Positions 52,087 through 60,675 of a stretch of DNA of 64,000 nt are shown piece by piece; within the stretch, counting starts at the first letter, position 1; each line of letters starts with the position of its first letter. The position numbers were made by a program, and so were the translations under genes. The notes under the pieces are model-generated. The model searched no databases. It was given only the letters and a program-made list of their open reading frames with translations, and was not told where the DNA came from. Source of the stretch: Streptomyces cellulosae (GTDB lineage: Bacteria > Actinomycetota > Actinomycetes > Streptomycetales > Streptomycetaceae); the NCBI RefSeq assembly GCF_000721105.1, contig NZ_JOEV01000025.1:62001-126000 (forward strand), given 5' to 3'.

Positions 52087-53052
52087 ATGAGCAATCTTGA
52101 TCGCGAGGCGGTGCCCGCGCTGTGCGGCGGCCGTGGATTCGTGGTGGCGGAGCCCGTGCGGGAGCTCCTCAGTCCCCGTCGGGTCCAGCTCGGCGAGTCC
52201 ACCGAGGTCCGCCGTCTGCTGCCCAACCTGGGTCGGCGCATGGTCGGCGCCTGGTGCTTCGTCGATCACTACGGCCCCGACGACATCGCCGACGAGCCCG
52301 GGATGCAGGTGCCCCCGCACCCGCACATGGGCCTGCAGACCGTGAGCTGGCTGCACGAGGGCGAGGTGCTGCACCGCGACTCCACCGGCAGCCTCCAGAC
52401 GATCCGCCCGCGTGAACTGGGTCTGATGACCTCCGGCCGGGCCATCAGCCACTCCGAGGAGAGCCCCAGGTCGCACGCCCGTTTCCTGCACGGCGCGCAA
52501 CTGTGGGTCGCATTGCCGGACGGTCACCGCCACACCGACCCGCACTTCGAACACCACGCCGACCTGCCCCGCGTCACGGCGCCGGGTCTCACGGCGACGC
52601 TCGTCCTCGGCGATCTCGACGGCGCTCGCTCGCCCGGCACGACGTACACCCCGATCGTCGGCGCGGACCTGGCCCTCGCCCGCGGCGCGGACGTACGCCT
52701 GCCGCTGGAACCGGACTTCGAGTACGCCGTCCTGGCCATGTCCGGCGAGGCCCACGTGGACGGCGTGCCGCTGCTGCCCGGCTCGATGCTCTACCTGGGC
52801 TGCGGCCGCCGCGAACTCCCGCTGCGCGCCGAGTCGGACGCGGGCCTGATGCTGCTGGGCGGCGAGCCGTTCGAGGAGGAGCTGATCATGTTCTGGAACT
52901 GGATCGGACGGTCCCAGGAGGAGATCGTGCAGGCGCGTCAGGACTGGATGGAAGGCACACGGTTCGGTGAGGTCAAGGGATACGACGGCCCCCCGCTGCC
53001 CGCTCCGGAACTGCCGCCGGTGCCGTTGAAACCGCGGGGCAGACTGCGCTGA
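52087..53052 (+). CDS. Pirin-family protein
   Basis: 321 residues with two cupin barrels. The N-terminal barrel has the metal ligands in PPHPHMGLQTVSWLHEGEVLH (His78, His80 and a later His/Glu), as in pirins that bind Fe and may act as quercetinases. The C-terminal half carries the second, metal-free barrel (PLLPGSMLYLG, GGEPFEEELIMFWNW). Start: ATG 52087. Under likely control of the divergent MarR protein; an aromatic or quinone inducer is a sensible guess. Confidence 0.92.
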   Translation: MSNLDREAVPALCGGRGFVVAEPVRELLSPRRVQLGESTEVRRLLPNLGRRMVGAWCFVDHYGPDDIADEPGMQVPPHPHMGLQTVSWLHEGEVLHRDSTGSLQTIRPRELGLMTSGRAISHSEESPRSHARFLHGAQLWVALPDGHRHTDPHFEHHADLPRVTAPGLTATLVLGDLDGARSPGTTYTPIVGADLALARGADVRLPLEPDFEYAVLAMSGEAHVDGVPLLPGSMLYLGCGRRELPLRAESDAGLMLLGGEPFEEELIMFWNWIGRSQEEIVQARQDWMEGTRFGEVKGYDGPPLPAPELPPVPLKPRGRLR

Positions 53053-53247
53053 GCTGCGAGAATGCCTGCACGGAACACCGGTGCGGGGGCCGGTTCTTCG
53101 CGCGTAGAGCAGTGGACGGATCATTGACTTGTCCACCGCTCGACACGGCCAGGGCGCTACACGGAAGATCGCCGGGGTCTGCAGAGGTGCCGTTGGGTTC
53201 ACGGAGATCTCTTACTCGCAGACACCCTCGCCGGGCCGGTGGTGAAC

Positions 53248-53285
53248 GGTGTGACGGCCGACCCCTGGAGATCGGCCGTCACACC
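53248..53285. terminator. Terminator hairpin
   Basis: 14-bp perfect stem GGTGTGACGGCCGA / TCGGCCGTCACACC with a 10-base loop, between the convergent pirin and GH5 genes. The rest of the 314-base gap (53053-53366) holds nothing I recognise. Confidence 0.85.
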
Positions 53286-53366
53286 GCCGGGCACGTACAG
53301 CGAAGCGCCCGTCACCAGCCAGTACTGAAGGTCTCGCAGCCTCGCGACTTCCCGATGGGCCCGATT

Positions 53367-55085
53367 TCAGGCGGAGGTACCAGTGACCGCGGTGCCGGAC
53401 CTGGTCAGTGTGTACGTCAGTCGCGTCCCGCTCCAGAAGTAGAAGGTGAGGGTCACGGCGGCGCCGTCGGTGACATCGCTGAAGAACGCGGTCGGCAAGG
53501 TGATCGTGCCCGCGGTGTAGTCCGGCGTGAAGGCCACGTTGAACTGCTTGTACGTCGTCCAGGACTGCGGACCGGCGGGGCTGCCGTCGGCATATACGGC
53601 TTCCATGGTCGCCAGCTTGTCCCCGTTGAACGCGGTGGGTATCACCAGCGAGGCGGTCGTACCCATCGCGCTCGTCAGCACCGGCTTGTCATAGGTGATG
53701 ACGTTGACGGCCCAAGGAGTTCCGTCCGTGAACCGGAGGGACAGGACGGCATTCGTGCCGTGCGCCTGCGACGCGGTCAGCCGGCCGAGCGTCGCCGCCG
53801 CGATCGTCAGCGTGCTGCCGCTGAGGGTGTAGTCCACGCCCCGGATCAGATGACGGGTGCCGACATCGACCCTCGTCAGCCTGGTGCCGTTGAGGTTCAG
53901 CGTGATCGTCGCGTCCGCCGGGGTCCTGCCCTTGGGCACGAAGAGCTGATCGGTGGAGGCGGTGCCGGAGCGCCCGGTCCAGCTCGAACGTATCTGCGCA
54001 TAGAGGCTCGGGTCGTTCCATTGCATGGTGCGGCGGTTGAAGCGACTGCCGTTGTCCCACAGCATCGTGGTCAAGCCCCGGTATCGCGCGTAGTGGCCGA
54101 GATACTCGAGGTACTTGAGCGTCTCTCCCTCTTCGACCGTGCCGGGGCCGGAGTCCCAGCCGAGCAGCCCGTACTCACCGACGACGGCCGGGATCCCGTT
54201 GGTCACGAAGGCCTTGTGGACCAGGTCGAACGTGTCGGTCAGGTCCTGTTGGGTGGCCGCGTTGAAGGTCGTGTAGCCGGCGAGGTTCACGCTGAAGGGC
54301 CAGAAACTGTAGTAGTGGACCGAGGCCACGAGATTCGGGTCGTCGAGCGCGGCGAAGGTGGCGAGCAGGCTGTCGATCTTGGCCTGATCCGGGGTGTCCC
54401 CCAAGGTAGGCATGACAAGCAGCCGGTCGGCATTGCCTCCGCCGGTCGCGCGCACGACGGAGTGGAAGGTCGTGTTGAGCTCGTTCATCAGAACGGCGTT
54501 CTGCTCGTCGCCTGAACTGCCGCTGAAGAAGGGCTCGTTGACGCTCTCGAAAAGCAGTCGGCGCGACTCGTCCCGGAAGGTGGCCGCGATCTGCTGCCAG
54601 GTTGCCGTGTACTGGGCCAGGACCGCGTCATGCTGGGCCGGCATGTTCAGCACCCACTGCCACGCGTCACCGTGCATGTTGATCAGGACGTGGAAACCAT
54701 CGGCCAAGGCCCAGTCGACCACCTCCTTGATCCTGGCCAGGAACACCGGGTCGAGGGTGTAGGCCGGAGCCGGGCCCTCGTGCTGGCCCCAGGTCACCGG
54801 GATCCGGATGCTCCTGAAGCCCTGCGCCTTCAGCCTGCGGAAGAACGCCCGGGTCACCCGCGGGTTGCCCCACGCCGTCTCGTCGGCGCCGATGGCCTCG
54901 AAGGTGTTGCCCAGATTCCAGCCCGGCTGCATGTCTGCGACCACGTCCAGCGCGGACGCCGACGCGGCGGAACCAGCGGACCGGGCAGCGGCCTGGGCGG
55001 CCGATGGGGTGGACAACGCCGCGACGGCGAGGGCCGCGGAGGTCGTCATGGCCTGGCGGCGAGTGAAACCGGCTGAACTCGGCAT
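53367..55085 (-). CDS. Secreted GH5 endoglucanase with CBM_X2 and CBM46-like domains
   Basis: 572 residues from ATG 55085, which has GGAGAG five bases upstream (an ATG at 55097 lacks this). A twin-arginine-like signal (FTRRQAMTTSAALAVAALS) leads to export. The GH5 barrel spans about 45-370 with acid/base Glu184 in SVNEPF and nucleophile Glu304 in VVGEYGLLG. It is followed by an Ig-like X2 module (about 380-465) and a C-terminal beta-sandwich resembling CBM46 (about 468-572). This GH5-X2-CBM46 order is known from subfamily 4 enzymes active on xyloglucan and beta-glucans. Two LacI-type operators precede the gene. Confidence 0.92.
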   Translation of the reverse strand: MPSSAGFTRRQAMTTSAALAVAALSTPSAAQAAARSAGSAASASALDVVADMQPGWNLGNTFEAIGADETAWGNPRVTRAFFRRLKAQGFRSIRIPVTWGQHEGPAPAYTLDPVFLARIKEVVDWALADGFHVLINMHGDAWQWVLNMPAQHDAVLAQYTATWQQIAATFRDESRRLLFESVNEPFFSGSSGDEQNAVLMNELNTTFHSVVRATGGGNADRLLVMPTLGDTPDQAKIDSLLATFAALDDPNLVASVHYYSFWPFSVNLAGYTTFNAATQQDLTDTFDLVHKAFVTNGIPAVVGEYGLLGWDSGPGTVEEGETLKYLEYLGHYARYRGLTTMLWDNGSRFNRRTMQWNDPSLYAQIRSSWTGRSGTASTDQLFVPKGRTPADATITLNLNGTRLTRVDVGTRHLIRGVDYTLSGSTLTIAAATLGRLTASQAHGTNAVLSLRFTDGTPWAVNVITYDKPVLTSAMGTTASLVIPTAFNGDKLATMEAVYADGSPAGPQSWTTYKQFNVAFTPDYTAGTITLPTAFFSDVTDGAAVTLTFYFWSGTRLTYTLTRSGTAVTGTSA

Positions 55086-55140
55086 AGAGCTCTCCATTGA
55101 GTCGAAAGGCCTGCCCTCATGTCGGCGGCGCCAACTCGAC

Positions 55141-55156
55141 GTCGAAGCGCTTCGAC
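55141..55156. promoter_or_regulatory. LacI-type operator 1 before GH5 gene
   Basis: GTCGAAGCGCTTCGAC, a perfect 16-bp palindrome with the CG centre typical of LacI-family sites, 56 bp upstream of the GH5 start. A bound repressor would block transcription. Confidence 0.8.
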
Positions 55157-55240
55157 ACGTTGCGGGAGCCTAGCGCAGCCTTGCGACGGAGAGAATGGGC
55201 TGATCCCCATGGAAACTGCATCGAGCCCGAAAGGCCTTGA

Positions 55241-55254
55241 GTCGAAGCGCTTCC
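55241..55254. promoter_or_regulatory. LacI-type operator 2 before GH5 gene
   Basis: GTCGAAGCGCTTCC shares the 10-bp palindrome GAAGCGCTTC with operator 1, 100 bp further upstream. Paired sites at this distance often support DNA looping. Confidence 0.65.
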
Positions 55255-55309
55255 CTGCCATGGGCGCCAGGCGCGGTGTCGCGCAGGCCCGTCGGGGTTC
55301 CCTGCTCAT

Positions 55310-55353
<44 letters not shown>

Positions 55354-55654
55354 ATCGGCGGTCGTCCGGCGGAGGGTCTCACGCGGAGTGGGTCGGGCCG
55401 GGGGATCTCACGCCTCCACTGCACCCGGCCCGCGAGCAACGGACCGGAACTCCCGGCAAACCGCGGGCCATCGAGACGCTCGGGCTCTGTCCCGGTCCGG
55501 GGAAGTGGGCGCGGTGACGCCTGGATACCAGCAGAGTCTGGTAGTGGTCCTCCATCGCGAAGCCGATCAGGGCTTGATCAAGTTCCGTGGGTGTCCGGGT
55601 CGTTGCCGATGCCCAGAATGGCGAGGGCTCGTCCAGGCTCGTCCGGGCTCGTCG

Positions 55655-55807
55655 TGGATCGCCCGGGTCGACTACCGCGAGCGCCACGCGGTCGAGTGCG
55701 GAATCAATCGCCTCAGGAGGCACCGTGCCGTCGCCACGAGATACGACAAGTCGGCGGTCCGCTACGAGGCGACCGTCCTCATCGCAGCGATCAACGAGTG
55801 GCTGTGA
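55655..55807 (+). pseudogene. IS-transposase C-terminal remnant
   Basis: About 47 codons ending at 55807 match the tail of an IS5-related transposase: [20 protein letters not shown], then [21 protein letters not shown]. The Glu in RHAVECG is the last DDE acid. Everything before it is missing; the join shows GGCTCGTC three times. Confidence 0.8.
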
Positions 55808-55983
55808 TCGAAGCATTCGAAATGCGCGCCGGGCGCTAGGATGCCGAACATGGAGTGCTTTGACGCTTGGCGTACACGTCACTGAGGGGCCCGGCTCACC
55901 GCCCATCCTGTGGCCGGGAGCGGGCCGATCGATGCCCTGTTCCGCCCGGGTATCAAGCCCTCAGCCTGAGAGGCACCACTTCT

Positions 55984-56466
55984 ATGCTCATCCGCGCGTT
56001 CACCCAGCACGACCTGGCAGCACTCACCGAACTCACCATCGACACGTTCCGGCCGTTCTACGAGGACTCCTTCCGTCCATTGGTGGGCGAGGCCGTCTTC
56101 ACTGTTCAGCATGGCAACTGGCGCGACGACTACCGCAAACAGGTCGCCGAACTCCACGCGCCCGAACGGCACACATACATCGCCATCGCTGAAGCCGAAG
56201 ACACCATCGCGGGATACGTGGCGTGGAACGTCGACCAGGCCCGCAAGAAGGGTGAGGTCACGATCCTCGCCATCTCGGCCGAGCATCGACGCCACTACGT
56301 GGCTACCGCACTGTGCGAGCACGCCTTCGACCAGATGCGGGCCCTCGATGCCGAGGTTGTCGAGATCGGCACCGGAGGAGACCAGTTCCACGCGCCTGCC
56401 CGAGCCCTCTATGAGGCCCTCGGATGCACTCCCCTCCCGCTCACGGTCTACTTCCGTCAGCTCTGA
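55984..56466 (+). CDS. GNAT-family N-acetyltransferase
   Basis: 160 residues of the GNAT fold: MLIRAFTQHDLAALTEL opening, a central AGYVAWNVD strand, and the acetyl-CoA loop region ISAEHRRHYVATALCEHAFDQM, in which the Gly of the usual RxxGxA is replaced by Val-Ala. The Glu-rich VVEIGTGGDQFHAPARALYEALG segment is typical. It acetylates an unknown amine. ATG 55984 is used; the upstream in-frame start lies in degraded IS sequence. Confidence 0.88.
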   Translation: MLIRAFTQHDLAALTELTIDTFRPFYEDSFRPLVGEAVFTVQHGNWRDDYRKQVAELHAPERHTYIAIAEAEDTIAGYVAWNVDQARKKGEVTILAISAEHRRHYVATALCEHAFDQMRALDAEVVEIGTGGDQFHAPARALYEALGCTPLPLTVYFRQL

Positions 56467-56769
56467 TCCCTCCCGGACGGGCACCCTCGGGCACCCGTCG
56501 GGGTTCGGCAGTGGGCTAGAAGTCCCATACCAGCCAGCACGGCCGGGCGAGCGTGTGGAAGCAGGACCGAACGAAGTCCGTAGGGTGCGTCGCCGTGGAT
56601 CAGCGTCAGGACTCGGTGCGATCCCGATGCCGTAGCCGGGGACCTGGCCAGGGGCTGGGTGAGGATGGTCGTCTGGCTCATCGCGGTCGCACTCTCCGGC
56701 TTCGGGGTGACGGGGTACATGCCCGCTCGGGCCCGTGGGCTGCGCAAGATCGCCCCGGTGATGCACTGT
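56467..56769. other. Intergenic region before TetR
   Basis: An imperfect GC-rich hairpin just after 56466 (GGGCACC... / ...GGGCACCCGTC) may end GNAT transcription. The rest carries no gene that I can support. The TetR promoter must be near 56770, where the palindrome lies. Confidence 0.4.
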
Positions 56770-56783
56770 AAACCGATCGGTTT
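56770..56783. promoter_or_regulatory. TetR operator (autoregulatory)
   Basis: AAACCGATCGGTTT, a perfect 14-bp palindrome, 32 bp before the TetR start. The same 14 bases recur at 57680. Confidence 0.85.
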
Positions 56784-56815
56784 TCATTTTCTCCCCATCG
56801 AGTTAACCTCGCGGT

Positions 56816-57385
56816 ATGGCCACCGAAGTGAAGCCAAGTACCAGAGAGCGGCTGCTGGAGGCGGCGGCCACGCTCACCTGCCGAGACGGTGTCGGCGTCG
56901 GCGTCGGGGCGCTGTGCAAGGCGGCGGGGGTGTCGAAGCGCTCCATGTACCAGCTGTTCGAGAGCAAGGACGAACTGCTCGCGGCGAGCTTGGGGGAACG
57001 CGCCTCTGCCTTTGCGGCCGGGCTCCTGCCGGTGGCGGACGACGGCCGTTCACCCCGTGAACGGATCCTGCATGTCTTCGGCCAGTTGGAGGAGCAGGCG
57101 GGTGCGCCCGACTTCCAAGGCTGTCGGTACCTGGCTGCTCAGATCGAGCTCAAAGACCGGAGGCACCCTGCAGGCCAGGTGGCCCACCGCGTCAAGGAGG
57201 ACCTGACGGCCTTCTTCCGTTCCGAGGCCGGACAGGGCGGGGCAAGCCATCCCGACCTGCTGGCCCGGCAGCTCAGCCTGGTCTTCGACGGCGCCAGTGC
57301 CCGCGCGGGGATCGGGGCCGACAAGCTGACAGGGCTCGTCACGCCCACCGTGACCACCCTGCTCGATACGGCAGGCGTGCGCTGA
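56816..57385 (+). CDS. TetR-family repressor
   Basis: 189 residues. HTH at about 28-50 (VGALCKAAGVSKRSMYQLFESKDELL). The ligand part contains QGCRYLAAQIELKD, as in the SbtR/AcrR-like group. It is flanked by AAACC(N4)GGTTT palindromes on both sides. It very likely represses itself and the hydrolase gene 433 bp downstream, and possibly the orphan binding protein at 22.4-23.6 kb, which carries the same core palindrome. Confidence 0.94.
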   Translation: MATEVKPSTRERLLEAAATLTCRDGVGVGVGALCKAAGVSKRSMYQLFESKDELLAASLGERASAFAAGLLPVADDGRSPRERILHVFGQLEEQAGAPDFQGCRYLAAQIELKDRRHPAGQVAHRVKEDLTAFFRSEAGQGGASHPDLLARQLSLVFDGASARAGIGADKLTGLVTPTVTTLLDTAGVR

Positions 57386-57679
57386 CGCATCCCCTTTCGA
57401 GCAGGCGCTGTGACCGTGCGCTCCCCGGGCTGATGGCTCCCCGCCCCTGATTCCCCGCAATCGGATGGGAGGCCGGTGGCCGTAGGGGGTGTTGACGGGC
57501 GTGCCCTGTGCCGGAAGGGCCGTCGACTCGTCGACATCGGCGCCCAAGAGCAGGTACGCGGTTTCCCAGGGCCTCATCCAGTCGGCCCGGACCACTTGGC
57601 CGCATCACATGGCGCTCTCGCGTCTCGCCTGTGCGCTGACTCTGTTTGCTGCGGATGGCAACCTCAGCCTTGCGCTCGG
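57386..57679. other. Intergenic, no gene seen
   Basis: 294 bases between TetR and its downstream palindromes. No motif recognised; short frames on both strands look like shadows. Confidence 0.4.
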
Positions 57680-57718
57680 AAACCGATCGGTTTACGCTGA
57701 TGGAAACCGGTTGGTTTC
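57680..57718. promoter_or_regulatory. Two operators before the alpha/beta-hydrolase
   Basis: AAACCGATCGGTTT (57680-57693), identical to the site before TetR, and the variant GAAACCGGTTGGTTTC (57703-57718). Consensus AAACC(N4)GGTTT. They lie 100-138 bp before the hydrolase start. Confidence 0.85.
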
Positions 57719-57817
57719 TCGATGAATCCGAGGCCTGGCCCGTGGTCACGCCCCCTTCAGGCGGGCGCTGTCCGAATTACCCGTCCGCAGCAGTTCACAC
57801 AAAGGGAAACTGACGAG

Positions 57818-58696
57818 ATGCCCAGCCCAGCGCCACGTCCCACGATTCACATTCCGGGGACCACCAGCCACACCATCGCCCCGCGCACAGGACACCGCAG
57901 CGGCGAGGGAGCCCTGCGCTACCTCAAAGCGGGCACCGGCGCTCCTCTGGTCCTGCTGCACACCGTCCGCACCCAGGCCGAGCACTTCCGCTCCCTCATC
58001 CCCCTGATCGCGGACCAGTACACCGTGTACGCCCTCGACCTCCCGGGGATGGGCTACTCCGAGATCGTGCCCGGGGCGTCGTACGACGAGCCGGCCATGC
58101 GCGCGGGTGTCAAGCGGCTCCTCACCGAACTCGACCTCCATGACGTGACCCTGGTCGGGGAGTCCATGGGGGCGGTGCTCGCCCTGACCACCGCGGCCGA
58201 CCTGCCCGAGCGGGTACGACGCGTCGTCGCGGTGAACACCTACGACTTCCGCGGCGGGATCGCCCGGTCCAGTCTTCTCGCCCGTGTGGTGGTCAGCGGT
58301 GTCCTCGCTCCGGGGGTGGGCCCGGTGGTCGCCGGGGTGGAACCCAAGGCCGTCGTCCGCAGGATCCTGCAGGGCGGGCTGGGCGACAAGACCGCGCTGC
58401 GGGAGGACTACCTCGACGAACTCCTCCAGGTGGGCAGCCGCCCCGGCTACCCGACCGTCGCCCGGGCCGTGTACCAGAGCCTGCCCAGTCTCATCGCCGC
58501 CCGCTCGCGCTACCCCGAGGTCAAGGCACCCGTCCACCTCGTCTACGGGGAGAAGGACTGGTCCCGGCCCTCGGACCGGCAGGCCGACAAGGAGCTGCTG
58601 CCGGCTGCCGATTTCACGCAGGTGCCGGGAGCAGGCCACTTCATCGCCTTGGAACGGCCCGACCTGCTGGCCCACTTGCTGAACGCGGTGGCGTGA
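57818..58696 (+). CDS. Alpha/beta-fold hydrolase
   Basis: 292 residues. The nucleophile elbow is GESMG with Ser116; the acid is probably Asp in YGEKDWS, and the base His in GAGHFIALE. The N-terminal YLKAGTGAPLVLLHTVRTQAEHF and DLPGMGYSE are typical of epoxide hydrolase/meta-cleavage hydrolase relatives. No signal peptide. Start: ATG 57818 with AAAGGGAAA upstream. It is the obvious target of the TetR repressor through the two palindromes in front of it. Confidence 0.92.
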   Translation: MPSPAPRPTIHIPGTTSHTIAPRTGHRSGEGALRYLKAGTGAPLVLLHTVRTQAEHFRSLIPLIADQYTVYALDLPGMGYSEIVPGASYDEPAMRAGVKRLLTELDLHDVTLVGESMGAVLALTTAADLPERVRRVVAVNTYDFRGGIARSSLLARVVVSGVLAPGVGPVVAGVEPKAVVRRILQGGLGDKTALREDYLDELLQVGSRPGYPTVARAVYQSLPSLIAARSRYPEVKAPVHLVYGEKDWSRPSDRQADKELLPAADFTQVPGAGHFIALERPDLLAHLLNAVA

Positions 58697-58800
58697 CTGT
58701 CCCGGGAGCGCCGTAGTCACCCCCGTTCGGGTGTAGTGCGGGACGGGGACCAGGTTCGACCATGTGCCTGACAGCGTCGCGGCATGCCAAGGGGCAGCGC

Positions 58801-59817
58801 GTGGCGGAGACGCAGATCGAGTTCGATGTTCCGGCGGAGATGCGTGACGGCACCGTGCCGCGCGCCGATGTCTACCGGCCCGGCGGCGCGGGGCCGTGGC
58901 CGGTGTTGCTGGCCCGGCTGCCGTACGGCAAGCAGACGCCCGTGATGACCGTCCTGCTCGATCCCCTCGCAGCGGCTCGGCGCGGCTTCCTGGTGGTCAT
59001 CCAGGACACCCGTGGCCGGTTCGCCTCCGAGGGGGAGTGGGAGCCATGGACGTACGAGGAGAGCGACGGGTACGACACGGTGCGGTGGGCCGCCGGGCTT
59101 CCCGGCTCGAACGGCTCTGTGGGCATGATCGGCGGCAGCTACTTCGGCAACACCCAGTGGATGGCGGCACTGTCGAAGCCGCCGGAGCTGAAGGCGATCG
59201 CTCCATTGATCACGTGGATCCGTACGACGGGTTGTTCTCGCGCGGTGGTGCGATCGAGCTCGGCATCACCGCGCCGTGGTCGCTCCTGCAGGGTGTCGAC
59301 ACCCTGATGCGCCGTCACCGCACCGACCTCGACGGGCTGGTGAACGGCATCACCGGGCTCGTGCGGGACTTCGACGGCTTGGCGAGTGGCGGTTACGGGG
59401 AGCTGCCCGCGGGGCGGTTTCCCGCCTTCGCCAACTTGGGCGGCTGGTACGACACCTTCAGCCAGGGCACGCTCGACAACTTCGCCGCCATGCGCCGTGC
59501 CGGCCGGTCAGCCACGCTGACCACGGGTCCGTGGACCCACACCAACTGGCAGCACGTGGTCGGTGACGTCACGCGCGGTGACACCGGGCGAGGCGGCCGA
59601 GCACGTCGTGGACCTGTGGTCGACCAGCATTGTCTTCCGGGCGGGGCACCGGATACAGGTCCAGGTCACCTCGAGCAACTTCCCCCGCTGGGACCGCAAC
59701 CTCAACACGGGCGAACCCGAGGACACCGCGACCACGGGCCGGGTGGGCCGCCAGCAGGTCTTCCATGACCCCGCACGCCCCTCCCGCATCGTCCTGCCCG
59801 TGGTGCCTCCAGCCTGA
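58801..59817 (+). pseudogene. Broken CocE/NonD-type hydrolase gene
   Basis: A GTG at 58801 with AAGGGG opens a CocE/X-Pro dipeptidyl-peptidase type protein (DVYRPGGAGPWPVLLARLPY; nucleophile Ser in GGSYFGNTQW). Near 59215 the frame shifts: the protein goes on in another frame (FSRGGAIELGI, GGWYDTFSQG, GPWTHTNW). Near 59575 it jumps back to the first frame with the C-terminal jelly-roll end (VVDLWSTSIVFRAGHRIQV, FPRWDRNLNTGE). About 200 or more residues before that end are missing. One frameshift plus one deletion: not functional as a full enzyme. Confidence 0.88.
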
Positions 59818-59977
59818 CCGGGAGCGATGGGAGAGCCCGCCGATCCGTTGCTCCGGTGGGCAAGGATGCCGAAGTAGCCATGTCGGCTCGGTCGAAGGGC
59901 GGCAGACATCCTGCGGCGGAGGCGATGACCTCAACGGTGGCGTCCACGGCCCGGGCGACAACGCCTGGGCTCCGTCG

Positions 59978-60160
59978 CGGTGAGGCCGTACGCCTCCATC
60001 TGGAAGTAGTGGTCCATGACGGAGAGGCGGCTGATGCCGGCCTCCTCCGCGGCCGCACCGCCCGCCGCGGCCGGCTCGGGTCCGAGGGCGGCCGGCTCGG
60101 GTCCGAGGGCGGCCGGGTCGGCGGGTGGTCGAAACGGGTGATGTGTACGCCCCGTCGCAG
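59978..60160 (-). pseudogene. N-terminal fragment of an LLM-class oxidoreductase
   Basis: Minus-strand codons read RRGVHITRFDHP, then EEAGISRLSVMDHYFQMEA, the same order as the first 45 residues of the intact LLM gene at 40 kb. The start codon position is CTG rather than ATG, a 21-bp duplication encodes AALGPEP twice, and the rest of the gene is gone. Confidence 0.75.
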
Positions 60161-60172
60161 GCGGTCCCCAGT

Positions 60173-60398
60173 TCAGACGGCGCGGTGGCGGAGTCCGTCG
60201 AGGAGCAGATCGAGCATGCGGCCCGCGCGGTCGCGCAGCCCCTTGTCGGGGGTGATCAGCAGGATGCCGCCGAGGCTGAAGCCGACGTCGAGAGGGTCGA
60301 CGTCGGAGCGCAGGACGCCCGCCTCGGCCCGGGCCTTCAGCAGCGTGCCGATGGTCGTGCTGATCCGGTCCAGGCTCTCGGCGAACGCGCCGCGCCTT
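60173..60398 (-). pseudogene. C-terminal fragment of a TetR regulator
   Basis: Minus-strand codons AESLDRISTTIGTLLKARAE, then DVDPLDVGFSLGGILLITPDK and a proper end at 60173 (LDGLRHRAV) match the ligand domain of SbtR-like TetR proteins. No DNA-binding half is present. Upstream, the sequence changes to an unrelated fragment. Confidence 0.75.
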
Positions 60399-60579
60399 GC
60401 CCCGCAGATGCGATCGCCGAGTGTGCCGCAAGGTCAAGTGCGGCGAGACCGGCCGCTGTATCCGGTCGGTGGTCGCGACCTTGAACACCCCGAGCGCACA
60501 CAGCACATCACCGCGCATGCCGTTCGACGACCGCCTTGTTCACCTGGGGCTTGCCTTACAGGTGATCATCACATGTCGC
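60399..60579. other. Unassigned remnant DNA
   Basis: On the minus strand about 60430-60518 reads GDVLCALGVFKVATTDRIQR, reminiscent of the N-terminus of replication-relaxation (Replic_Relax) proteins of actinomycete plasmids and chromosome ends. Too short to call. Confidence 0.3.
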
Positions 60580-60612
60580 AAGAAGGCCCAGGTCAGTGAC
60601 CTGGGCCTTCTT
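60580..60612. terminator. Very strong hairpin with T-rich end
   Basis: 16-bp perfect arms (AAGAAGGCCCAGGTCA / TGACCTGGGCCTTCTT) separated by a single G. The A/T ends give a U-run in both directions. It ends leftward transcription from the PucR gene. Confidence 0.9.
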
Positions 60613-60675
60613 CGTGGAGCGGGTGACGAGTATCGGGACCGTTCCTCGACGGAACATCCGCAGGCAGGCACAGGG

